From DATFXF01 sp035258565 (GTDB lineage Bacteria > Acidobacteriota > Terriglobia > Acidiferrales > UBA7541): a DNA stretch of 8,161 nt. Made by a program: the position numbers and the translations under genes. The notes under the pieces were generated by a model, which worked only from the letters and a program-made list of their open reading frames with translations, had not been told where the DNA came from and ran no database searches. The stretch is from assembly GCA_035258565.1 (NCBI GenBank), contig DATFXF010000324.1, positions 1 to 8,161 of the forward strand, given 5' to 3'. Of the stretch, positions 1 through 5,827 are shown piece by piece. Within the stretch, counting starts at the first letter, position 1, and every line of letters begins with the position of its first letter.

Positions 1-1
1 T

Positions 2-652
2 CCGCCCGATTCGGGCGGCATCTACGGGCCTGGCGAAACGCTGACGTACGCGGCACAGCGGCTATTGACCCGCCACTCTCTGGCGCGCGAGTTTTCTCGA
101 AGCCAGATTTCTGCAAAGCCGTTCGCCAACGAAGTCACCCCCTTGGGCGATGGGTTCCAGCGATTGCAACAAGGAGCGTTTGCCGACTGGCGCCTGGTCG
201 TCGATGGGTTGGTCGCCCGCCCGGCGTCGTTCTCTTTGGCGGAAGTAAAAAGCTTTCCTCGCCGGAGCCACATCACCATGATTCAGTGTGAGGAAGGCTG
301 GTCTTATATCGCCGAATGGACGGGTGTTCCGCTTTCTGACGTCCTGGAACGGGTAGGGGCGGCCCCTCAAGTGCGCTACGTTGTCTACCGTTCGTTCCAA
401 ACGGACTGGTGGGAGAGCATCGACATGGCGGATGCGTTACATCCGCAAACTCTGCTGACGTATGGAATGAACGGCGGGGAGCTTCCGGTCGGATTTGGCG
501 GACCGCTTCGCATGCGCGTCACCCGCCAACTCGGCTACAAGAGCCTAAAGTACGTCACGCAACTCACGCTTACCGACAACATCAAACAATTCGGCAAGGG
601 CCTCGGCTCCGCCGAGCCCGAAGGCGGCTATGCCTGGTATGCCGGCGCCTGA
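2..652 (+). CDS. Molybdopterin-dependent oxidoreductase, sulfite-oxidase fold (5' end outside window)
   Basis: The frame is open from the first base, so the 5' end lies outside the window; the TTG at 65 is an internal codon, because 'IYGPGETLTYAAQRLL' before it also fits the family. 216 residues are visible. The segment 'MIQCEEGWS' (Cys at visible residue 96) matches the Cys-x-x-GW motif in which Cys ligates molybdenum in sulfite oxidase/YedY-like enzymes (Pfam Oxidored_molyb, PF00174). 'WWESIDMADALHPQTLL', 'GGPLRMRVTRQLGYKSLKYV' and the terminal 'YAWYAGA' are further family signatures. The likely role is a Moco-dependent periplasmic or cytoplasmic reductase/oxidase; the substrate cannot be told, and the missing N-terminus would show whether there is a Tat signal. 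It ends 4 nt before the stop of the opposing gene, with no terminator between. Family is confident; exact reaction is unknown. Confidence 0.9.
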   Translation, partial: PPDSGGIYGPGETLTYAAQRLLTRHSLAREFSRSQISAKPFANEVTPLGDGFQRLQQGAFADWRLVVDGLVARPASFSLAEVKSFPRRSHITMIQCEEGWSYIAEWTGVPLSDVLERVGAAPQVRYVVYRSFQTDWWESIDMADALHPQTLLTYGMNGGELPVGFGGPLRMRVTRQLGYKSLKYVTQLTLTDNIKQFGKGLGSAEPEGGYAWYAGA

Positions 653-656
653 TGAT

Positions 657-1100
657 TCATTTTCGCCGTTTTGCCAGGCGCTTTGCGTTCCGAAGATAGT
701 TTAGTTTCACTGCTCTCTTTGCCCAGCTCTCGAGAATGCAGTACGGCAATGAAACCAGTAAAAGAACTCCTAAGAATTGCCAGCGCGACAGATGATGCAC
801 AATTGTCCACCAAATGAGATACGCTCCTCCAAGCAAAGCCACAACCCAATTCACCGTGTGGATGGCGATGGAAGACCAGGGCCAAGTGCCGGTTTGCTGC
901 TCGTATAACGCCCACCAGTGAAGGGTGCTCCGACCTTCGCTGTACATCGTTCTCACCGGTGGAAGCATTGACATCCAGTTGCGTTTCCCACTCCGGGCCC
1001 GGGCGGCCAGCTCAGAAAGTTCGTCCACCAAGTCCACATCGCAGTCCGAGCAGCGGGCAGACCCAGGACGGTATAGGGCCCTGCATTCGGGGCAGAACAT
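657..1100 (-). CDS. Zinc-ribbon, two-TM hypothetical membrane protein
   Basis: This 147-residue protein begins with a short zinc ribbon: CPEC at residues 3-6 and CSDC at 17-20 are two CxxC knuckles joined by 'RALYRPGSAR'. An acidic stretch 'DVDLVDELSEL' follows, then a basic linker, two hydrophobic segments at about 77-103 and 107-124, and a strongly basic C-terminus ending 'RLAKRRK'. The N-terminal 'FCPECRALYRPG' type is common at the start of small acidobacterial proteins. I do not recognise the membrane part and assign no function. I chose the ATG at 1100; a GTG at 1103 is directly adjacent and would add one residue. No strong SD is visible. An open stretch in the same frame ends at a TGA only 6 nt upstream of the ATG, suggesting an upstream coupled gene. 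It converges with the molybdoenzyme gene. Confidence 0.75.
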   Translation of the reverse strand: MFCPECRALYRPGSARCSDCDVDLVDELSELAARARSGKRNWMSMLPPVRTMYSEGRSTLHWWALYEQQTGTWPWSSIAIHTVNWVVALLGGAYLIWWTIVHHLSRWQFLGVLLLVSLPYCILESWAKRAVKLNYLRNAKRLAKRRK

Positions 1101-1106
1101 CACAAG

Positions 1107-1262
1107 TCACCATGTACTTGGAATCTCTCGAGATCCTGTGGTTCTTACAATGTGACGAACCTGTTCCTCAGTCAACTCCGGATTAGGGGCCAGCCGGGAG
1201 CGGTTCTCGTATGTGTCAATCCCTCTACTAAGCTCCTTATAATCAACAACATATCGATATCC
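1107..1262 (-). pseudogene. Small startless ORF just upstream of the zinc-ribbon gene (possible 48-aa gene with a frameshift)
   Basis: On the minus strand 51 codons are open between TAA (1265-1263) and TGA (1109-1107), in the frame of the downstream zinc-ribbon gene. The translation reads like protein, e.g. 'VVDYKELSRGIDTYENRS' then 'LTEEQVRHIVRTTGSREIP', but there is no ATG or GTG start in frame. An ATG with an AAGGA 7 nt upstream sits at 1252-1250 in a different frame; one extra G right after it would join it to 'VVDYKELS' and give a 48-residue protein. I therefore read it as a small gene with a one-base deletion, or a gene remnant, translationally linked to the zinc-ribbon gene. No family recognised. 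A chance open frame in 153 nt cannot be excluded. Confidence 0.35.
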
Positions 1263-1480
1263 TTACCGTGCAGCCTTGTACCCGTCGGCCCCTCGGCCGC
1301 GTCCTATATAAGCGTAGCCCCGCCGAGTTAAGAAAGGCGACCCTGTGCGGAAGGGCAACTTCTTTCCCGGTCTGGGGTTTAAAGTGTCGGAAGCCAAAGG
1401 TGTTAGGCTTCCGTCGGAAGGACCTTTTCCAGCAGGTCCCGTGCGAGTCGGACGTCCCTTCCGAGAACAGGGGATTCGTC
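1263..1480 (+). promoter_or_regulatory. Upstream region and structured 5' leader of the FecR-domain gene
   Basis: No convincing gene lies here; the frame of the FecR protein is open back to a GTG at 1268, but its Arg/Cys/Pro-rich translation and the good SD and signal peptide at 1481 argue against its use. The DNA can fold into several hairpins: GAAAG 1332-1336 with CTTTC 1362-1366 enclosing CCCT/AGGG (1341-1344/1352-1355); a perfect 8-bp stem CGGAAGCC 1388-1395 with GGCTTCCG 1406-1413; GGACCT 1420-1425 with AGGTCC 1434-1439; and TCGGA 1448-1452 with TCCGA 1460-1464, just before the SD. A TATAAT at 1238-1243 could be a -10 box, but no good -35 precedes it. I do not recognise a known riboswitch class. 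A leader controlling translation is an inference. Confidence 0.45.
1469..1474 (+). promoter_or_regulatory. Ribosome binding site of the FecR-domain gene
   Basis: AGGGGA lies 6 nt before the ATG at 1481. It fixes this start rather than the far-upstream GTG at 1268, and the protein then begins with a normal signal peptide. Confidence 0.7.
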
Positions 1481-3934
1481 ATGAAGACCACCATATTTTG
1501 GAGATCTAGCACCCTAAACAAGTTGGCGGCTTTGGCCTGCCTTGCGGGTGTTTTGCTTTTTGCCGCGCCACAAATGCGCGCGGATGATGGGGACACCACC
1601 AAGGATCCGCCCAAGCGCGTCGCGCGCATCAGCATCGTCGAAGGTTCTGTTTCGTTGCAGCCCGGCGGGGAAGGCGACTGGGGCAGCGCCGCCAAGAACC
1701 GCCCGATGACCATCGGCGACAAGATCTGGGTAGACAAGGACTCCCGCGCCGAACTGCAAGCGGGCGAAGCGGCTTTTCATATCGGCAGCATGACCGCCCT
1801 TTCTTTCCTCAACCTCGATGAAGGCATCACCCAGGTGCGCATTCCCGAAGGCGCCGTCAATTTCCGCGTTCGCGAATTGCGTCAGGGCGACGTCTACGAA
1901 GTTGATACGCCAAACGTGGTTTTCAACGTGCGGCAAGCGGGCGACTTCCGCGTTGATGTCGACGAAGCCGGTGACTCCTCTCGCATCACCGTGATTCGCG
2001 GCGAAGGCGAGATCAGCGCCGGTGGAAAAACCTATGAAGTTCACGCGGGCGAACAGGCCGAATTCAACGGCGCAGAAGACAACCCCACATACAGCATCCT
2101 GCGCGCGCCGGGCCCCGACGGACTGGACAAGTGGGCCGAAGAGCGTGACCTGAAAGAAGACCGCTCCGGCTCCGGCCGCTATGTTTCGCGCGACATTCCC
2201 GGCTACGACGACCTCGACGATTATGGCACCTGGCGGGACGAGCCGGAGTACGGCCACGTTTGGTATCCGGCCGATATGCCGGCCGACTGGGCTCCTTATA
2301 GTTACGGTTACTGGAACTGGGTCGGCCCGTGGGGCTGGACCTGGGTGGACTATTCCCCTTGGGGTTTTGCTCCTTATCACTATGGCCGCTGGGCGTTCAT
2401 TGGCGGCTCATGGGGTTGGTGCCCTGGACCGTTCTATGGTCCTCCGGTTTATGGCCCTGCGTTCGTAGGCTGGCTCGGCGGAGGCTGGGGCTTTGGATTC
2501 GGCCTCGGTGTGGGCTGGTTCCCGCTCGGTTGGGGCGAACCTTTCTTCCCCTGGTTTGGCTGCAGCCGCAGTTTCGTCACGGTAATCAACGTCCACAACA
2601 CGTTCATCCGCAACGTGAACGTGTTTAACAACAGAAACTTTAATTTCGTGAACGCGCACAACCTCCGCGCGGTGACCACGACTTCGCGCAACAACTTTGT
2701 CACTGGTGGGCGCATCAATCGCGGCGGGCAACGGCTCACGCAGGCCAGCCTAAATGGCGCGCGCGTCACGAACTCCGTCGGCATTCATCCGACCCAGCAC
2801 AGTACGCTCGGCGCTGCAAACTTCAATTCGCACGTGGCTCGTCCGTCGAACGCCGTGCAGAATCGCTCGGTCATGGCGCGCACGGCTCCGGCACGCGCTG
2901 CCTCTCACGAACAAGTGCGCACGATGAACGGCGCAACGACTGCCGGACGCTTTGGCAACGCGCGAGTCGAAGGCGCCGCAAGACCGAACAGTCAGGTTGG
3001 CAACTCTGGGGCGCACAACAATATGCGAGTCACCGGCCAGTTTGAGAATAGGCCCGAGAATCGACCCGGCCACGTTCCGGCAAATTCCGCGGCCAATTCC
3101 GGAATGACCGCACGCCAAAGGGAGCTATCGCAGAACCGGCCGCCCTCGGCCATGCCGAATGGCAACCGCTCCACCAATAGCCCTGCGGCGAACAGCAATC
3201 TCGCACGCGCCGGCAACGGTCGCACCTGGGAGGCACAGGGCAATGCCACCGATCGCGGGCGCGCGCCGCAAGGCTTCGGCAACTCTAATCGTCCGACGAA
3301 CGCGCCGGCGCCAAACTCACCGCGCGGCATGGGTGATCGTCCATCGCAAGGGTTCGCCGGATCGAGTTCGACTTCGCCGCATGCCCGCGTGATGAGCGAT
3401 CGTCCGCCTTGGGCAGGCAATGGCGGCCCGCGCGGCAACAGTGGCTCTTCCGCGCCGAGCTACAACGGCAATCGCCCGAACTATTCGAACGGCGGGCGCT
3501 CCTATGAGCCTCCGCGGCAGAGCGATCGGGCACCTTCGTACAGCGGTCGCGGCTATGCGCAGCAGCCGTCGTACTCGCCGCGCACCTATTCTTCGCCAGG
3601 CCGGAGTTATCCGGCGCCGTCGCGGTCCTACTCCTCTCCGCCAAGCCGCAGCTATGGAGGCGGCGGCGACAGCGCTCCTCGCAGTTACAGCGGTGGGGGC
3701 TACAATGCCCCGCGCAGTTACAGCAGAGGTGGCGGCTATAGCGCTCCACGTAGTTATGGTGGCGGAGGCGGCAGCTATCACGGTGGAGGCGGCTACAGCG
3801 GTGGTGGATCACGCGGCGGTGGAGGTTTCAGCGGCGGCAGCGGAGGCCACGTGAGCGGTGGTGGCGGTGGCCACAGCGGCGGCGGAGGTGGAGGTGGCTC
3901 GCATGGCGGTGGCGGCGGCCACGGCCCTCATTAG
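1481..3934 (+). CDS. Secreted FecR-domain / DUF6600-like protein with Asn/Pro-rich and Gly-rich tail
   Basis: This is an 817-residue exported protein. Residues 1-34 are a signal peptide (basic 'WRSSTLNK', hydrophobic 'LAALACLAGVLLFAAP', cleavage after 'QMRA'). Residues 46-197 form a FecR-like beta-rich domain: 'ISIVEGSVSL', 'GDKIWVDKDSRAELQAG', 'YEVDTPNVVFNVR' and 'YEVHAGEQAEF' follow the usual order. Residues 240-362 are extraordinarily rich in Trp, Tyr, Gly and Pro ('WNWVGPWGWTWVDYSPWGF'), as in DUF6600-type acidobacterial proteins. From about 370 the chain is Asn-rich, then Asn/Arg/Pro/Ser-rich low complexity, and the end is nearly all Gly, Ser, Tyr and His ('GGGSHGGGGGHGPH'). There is no transmembrane anchor and no kinase or sigma partner nearby, so classical FecR anti-sigma signalling is unlikely. 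An envelope or matrix role is inference. It is monocistronic with a strong terminator. Confidence 0.88.
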   Translation: MKTTIFWRSSTLNKLAALACLAGVLLFAAPQMRADDGDTTKDPPKRVARISIVEGSVSLQPGGEGDWGSAAKNRPMTIGDKIWVDKDSRAELQAGEAAFHIGSMTALSFLNLDEGITQVRIPEGAVNFRVRELRQGDVYEVDTPNVVFNVRQAGDFRVDVDEAGDSSRITVIRGEGEISAGGKTYEVHAGEQAEFNGAEDNPTYSILRAPGPDGLDKWAEERDLKEDRSGSGRYVSRDIPGYDDLDDYGTWRDEPEYGHVWYPADMPADWAPYSYGYWNWVGPWGWTWVDYSPWGFAPYHYGRWAFIGGSWGWCPGPFYGPPVYGPAFVGWLGGGWGFGFGLGVGWFPLGWGEPFFPWFGCSRSFVTVINVHNTFIRNVNVFNNRNFNFVNAHNLRAVTTTSRNNFVTGGRINRGGQRLTQASLNGARVTNSVGIHPTQHSTLGAANFNSHVARPSNAVQNRSVMARTAPARAASHEQVRTMNGATTAGRFGNARVEGAARPNSQVGNSGAHNNMRVTGQFENRPENRPGHVPANSAANSGMTARQRELSQNRPPSAMPNGNRSTNSPAANSNLARAGNGRTWEAQGNATDRGRAPQGFGNSNRPTNAPAPNSPRGMGDRPSQGFAGSSSTSPHARVMSDRPPWAGNGGPRGNSGSSAPSYNGNRPNYSNGGRSYEPPRQSDRAPSYSGRGYAQQPSYSPRTYSSPGRSYPAPSRSYSSPPSRSYGGGGDSAPRSYSGGGYNAPRSYSRGGGYSAPRSYGGGGGSYHGGGGYSGGGSRGGGGFSGGSGGHVSGGGGGHSGGGGGGGSHGGGGGHGPH
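3674..3778 (+). repeat. In-frame tandem repeat encoding APRSY-GGGY units
   Basis: Three adjacent units of 33, 36 and 36 nt (3674-3706, 3707-3742, 3743-3778) encode 'APRSYSGGGYN', 'APRSYSRGGGYS' and 'APRSYGGGGGSY'. Degenerate PSRSY/PGRSY copies precede them from about 3600. Synonymous codons differ between the units, so they are not a recent exact duplication. They lie inside the FecR-domain protein and lead into its Gly-rich tail. Confidence 0.7.
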
Positions 3935-3963
3935 TCAGGGTTTGTTGCTTGACTTCTGACACC

Positions 3964-3997
3964 AAGCCCGCCCAATCTCCGGGCGGGCTTCCTTTTT
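3964..3997 (+). terminator. Intrinsic terminator of the FecR-domain gene
   Basis: A perfect 10-bp stem AAGCCCGCCC / GGGCGGGCTT (3964-3973 and 3981-3990) with a 7-nt loop is followed by CC and five T. It starts 29 nt after the stop codon at 3934. Confidence 0.9.
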
Positions 3998-4154
3998 CAA
4001 TTGAACTCCTCGACTCCTGAACGTTGCCCTCTTGGGCTCCTCGACTCCCCGTCGAATTTCGTTTTATCTGCTGCCTCGGGGTTCTCCGTGCCTGTATTTT
4101 GCAATTCTAATTTCCTTCCTTCGTCTCACTGCGATCCCTTCCGCCTCAGCTTCC

Positions 4155-4194
4155 GAAAACAAGATACCGGAGATGCCAATGGCACCTCCGGTAT
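4155..4194 (-). terminator. Intrinsic terminator of the HExxE-protein gene
   Basis: On the minus strand ATACCGGAG (4194-4186) pairs with CTCCGGTAT (4172-4164). The 13-nt interior contains a further TGCC/GGCA pairing. CTTGTTTTC follows. It lies about 23 nt beyond the stop codon at 4218. The T tract is interrupted, so termination efficiency is uncertain. The rest of 3998-4154 shows only a 12-nt direct repeat, CTCCTCGACTCC, at 4006-4017 and 4037-4048. Confidence 0.7.
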
Positions 4195-4217
4195 TGAGCC
4201 GATAAAGAGTCGCTTGC

Positions 4218-5261
4218 TCAAAACGAGAGGACGCAGCCTCCCGAACCGTTGTTAAAAGCGTTGCTCCACAACGACTGCACTGGGAAAGTTCCCGTGGACA
4301 AGCTGGTGTCTGCCGCCGCTCCTTGCCCCGAGGAGATCCAGGCGCACTTGTCGCCATTCTCCCCGCCGCTCGAGTCCAGCCAGCCGCCGTTCGGGAACTG
4401 GTCGGTAATCGTTTCGGCCATTTCATGGCCGGCGACGATGGTAATACCCGCGTTAGGGCCCAGACCATTGAAGTTTGCGCCGCAACTCGCGCCCGCGTCG
4501 GTCATGTACGGGAGGTTCGTATAGGCGACGTTGCCGACCGACGAACTGGTCGCGCTGTGGTATGCGCAGAATTGTCTTTTAAATCCTCTCGAGTTATTCC
4601 CCGTCGCGGTAGCGATTACGTATTGTACGCTGGCGTTGCTCGCAGCGGTGGTATTGCCGAAGTGTTGCGCGGCGCTCACGGCCTCGGCAGCGAACTGCGA
4701 CTGGCGAGGGCTTCGAGGGGCCGCTGTCGCGTTGTCCGCCCAGACACCGGCAAAAATGCCGCTCGGATTGCCAGCGGCGGTACCAGCACCATTGCAAAAC
4801 ACTGTGCCGCGGCCCACCCCCTGACAATATTGCGTCACGCTGTTCAGCCAGGCGCTGCCCCCGGCGCCGCTGTAGAAGTTTTGCAAAATGGCTGCCTCGC
4901 CGCTCGGGTCGTTGCTATTCCACTGCGAGCCCCAAAGCACCAGAAAGACTTTGGGTGCCGTCTCGACACCGACGCCTCCGACTCCGCCGTGGTACGTGAG
5001 TTCACTCTGCGCGCTGAAGTCATGCCCGCCGTGCCGTGCTTGGCCGCTGGCCTCGTGAAACCGCTTCATGTCTTCAACGGTGGCATGAATCATCGCCGGC
5101 GGTTGACCCTCCTCCAGGATTCTCCACCCGCCGGGTGCTCCCTCGTAGACCATGGGCCTCTGGGGCTCCTTCTCCGGTTCCTGCGCGCGAGATAACGGGC
5201 TCATCAGCAGGAACCCCACCAGGGCCAGAGTGCCTCCTAAAGCGTATTTATGTCGAATCAT
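4218..5261 (-). CDS. Secreted protein with HExxE...ENGDKCAW motif (putative metallopeptidase-like, EXORDIUM/Phi_1-like)
   Basis: This is a 347-residue exported protein. Residues 1-26 are a signal peptide ending 'SPLSRA'. 'YHGG' (90-93) precedes a hydrophobic strand 'KVFLVLWGSQW'. The core motif is 'AGHEMAETITD' (278-287: His279, Glu280, Glu283), followed by 'GGWLDSSGGENGDKCAW' (292-308). Six cysteines (146, 156, 232, 260, 306, 343) could form three disulfides after export. The YHGG...LxWxG...HExxE-T-D layout resembles bacterial relatives of plant phosphate-induced (Phi_1/EXORDIUM) proteins; HExxE followed by ENGD could bind metal as in a zincin-like peptidase, but no activity is proven for this family as far as I know. 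The ATG at 5261 was chosen over one at 5282 because GGAGG lies 6 nt upstream and the signal peptide then starts normally. The gene is monocistronic, with its own promoter and terminator. Confidence 0.82.
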   Translation of the reverse strand: MIRHKYALGGTLALVGFLLMSPLSRAQEPEKEPQRPMVYEGAPGGWRILEEGQPPAMIHATVEDMKRFHEASGQARHGGHDFSAQSELTYHGGVGGVGVETAPKVFLVLWGSQWNSNDPSGEAAILQNFYSGAGGSAWLNSVTQYCQGVGRGTVFCNGAGTAAGNPSGIFAGVWADNATAAPRSPRQSQFAAEAVSAAQHFGNTTAASNASVQYVIATATGNNSRGFKRQFCAYHSATSSSVGNVAYTNLPYMTDAGASCGANFNGLGPNAGITIVAGHEMAETITDQFPNGGWLDSSGGENGDKCAWISSGQGAAADTSLSTGTFPVQSLWSNAFNNGSGGCVLSF

Positions 5262-5267
5262 GTGCCA

Positions 5268-5272
5268 CCTCC
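5268..5272 (-). promoter_or_regulatory. Ribosome binding site deciding the start at 5261
   Basis: GGAGG on the minus strand lies 6 nt before the ATG at 5261. The alternative ATG at 5282 would lie upstream of this site and would add seven basic residues. Confidence 0.8.
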
Positions 5273-5325
5273 GAGGTCGCATCGGTTTCTCAGATCAACG
5301 CATGTCCCTTAATCATCTGCGTTCC

Positions 5326-5354
5326 GCTATACCACGATCGGCAGATGCTAGCAA
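5326..5354 (-). promoter_or_regulatory. Candidate sigma-70-type promoter of the HExxE-protein gene, inside an inverted repeat
   Basis: On the minus strand TTGCTA (5354-5349) and TATAGC (5331-5326) are separated by exactly 17 nt. Each matches the consensus at four of six positions. The expected transcript starts about 60 nt before the ATG. A perfect 7-nt inverted repeat, CATCTGC 5314-5320 and GCAGATG 5341-5347, brackets the -10 box and part of the spacer, so it could be an operator. This is pattern matching only. Confidence 0.4.
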
Positions 5355-5438
5355 TCTTGGATTTGTGAATTTTATATGCAGAAACGCGCGAGTTGGGGAT
5401 CTGCTCTATGCGGCCCGTCATCGGCGCAATGCGTATCA

Positions 5439-5461
5439 CCGGCATCTCTGCCGGCGTTTTT
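5439..5461 (+). terminator. Orphan terminator-like hairpin
   Basis: CCGGC (5439-5443), a 6-nt loop, GCCGG (5450-5454), then CG and five T (5457-5461). The stem is short, and no plus-strand gene precedes it: the upstream gene reads away from it. It may end a short non-coding transcript or be chance. Confidence 0.35.
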
Positions 5462-5687
5462 CCTCGCAAGGCACAATAGATCGGGCCCGCCCGCAGCCTC
5501 GCGTTAGTCTTTCTTCGATTCTGGCTTTCCTCACTTCTAGCCACCTGCTTTCTTCCCCTTGCAAGGCCCAGTCGCGGCGTGGAGGGAGGGGCATAGCCCC
5601 GCTCTTCCTCTCTTTCGGGTGTCCCCTCGTCCGTGCCACAGCGCGTCATTCGTCTGTCCCACGACGTCATCGATGCGATCATCGACG

Positions 5688-5715
5688 TTGACAACTCCCA
5701 GGTTTCGCAGATAAG
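5688..5715 (+). promoter_or_regulatory. Candidate promoter of the PEGA-domain gene
   Basis: A consensus TTGACA at 5688-5693 is followed after 16 nt by GATAAG (5710-5715), which matches the -10 consensus at four of six positions. Transcription would start about 105 nt before the ATG at 5828. A second TTGACA at 5719-5724 has no acceptable -10 at 16-18 nt. Confidence 0.4.
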
Positions 5716-5816
5716 GTGTTGACACTGAAGCTATTCGGCTCTTCCACCCAGCCTGCGGGCATCACCTACGATTCCGGTTCGCGAGTCCGCGCAAAGACCA
5801 TGCCCATGCCCTCAAA

Positions 5817-5822
5817 GAGAGG
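5817..5822 (+). promoter_or_regulatory. Ribosome binding site of the PEGA-domain gene
   Basis: GAGAGG lies 5 nt before the ATG at 5828 and supports that start. Confidence 0.6.
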
Positions 5823-5827
5823 CATCA

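Larger units (their letters stand above)
5283..5687. other. Intergenic stretch without a supported gene
   Basis: Several frames are open here on both strands (for example 5290-5694 on the minus strand), but their translations are Arg-rich, have no domain or good SD, and overlap each other, so I call none. The stretch contains the promoter and inverted repeat of the minus-strand gene (5314-5354), a terminator-like hairpin (5439-5461), a 10-nt palindrome CCTTGCAAGG (5557-5566) and a pyrimidine-rich block at about 5505-5560. Its composition suggests non-coding DNA or the relic of a dispersed element; I cannot tell which. Confidence 0.5.

Noticed and set aside
65..652. TTG at 65 as the start of the molybdopterin oxidoreductase
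   Set aside because: The frame is open to the window edge and the residues before it match the family, so the gene is simply cut by the boundary.
1268..1480. N-terminal extension of the FecR-domain protein from GTG at 1268 (71 extra residues)
   Set aside because: The extension is Arg/Cys/Pro-rich, overlaps a hairpin-dense leader, and would bury a normal signal peptide; the ATG at 1481 has an AGGGGA SD 6 nt upstream.
1514..3812. Long minus-strand and alternative plus-frame ORFs across the FecR-domain gene (e.g. 1514-2380 -, 3285-3812 -, 3420-3854 +)
   Set aside because: They are shadows of a GC-rich, repetitive coding region: Arg/Ala/His-rich translations, no domains, no SD.
4323..5195. 290-codon plus-strand ORF opposite the HExxE protein
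   Set aside because: It lies wholly within the opposite strand of a well-supported secreted protein; the translation shows no recognisable domain or signal.
5262..5282. ATG at 5282 as the start of the HExxE protein
   Set aside because: GGAGG sits downstream of it and 6 nt before the ATG at 5261, where a normal signal peptide begins.
5152..5694. Open frames on both strands in the intergenic stretch (5152-5691 +, 5290-5694 -, 5436-5639 -)
   Set aside because: They overlap each other and the HExxE gene or its promoter, are Arg-rich and lack an SD; reported instead as non-coding.
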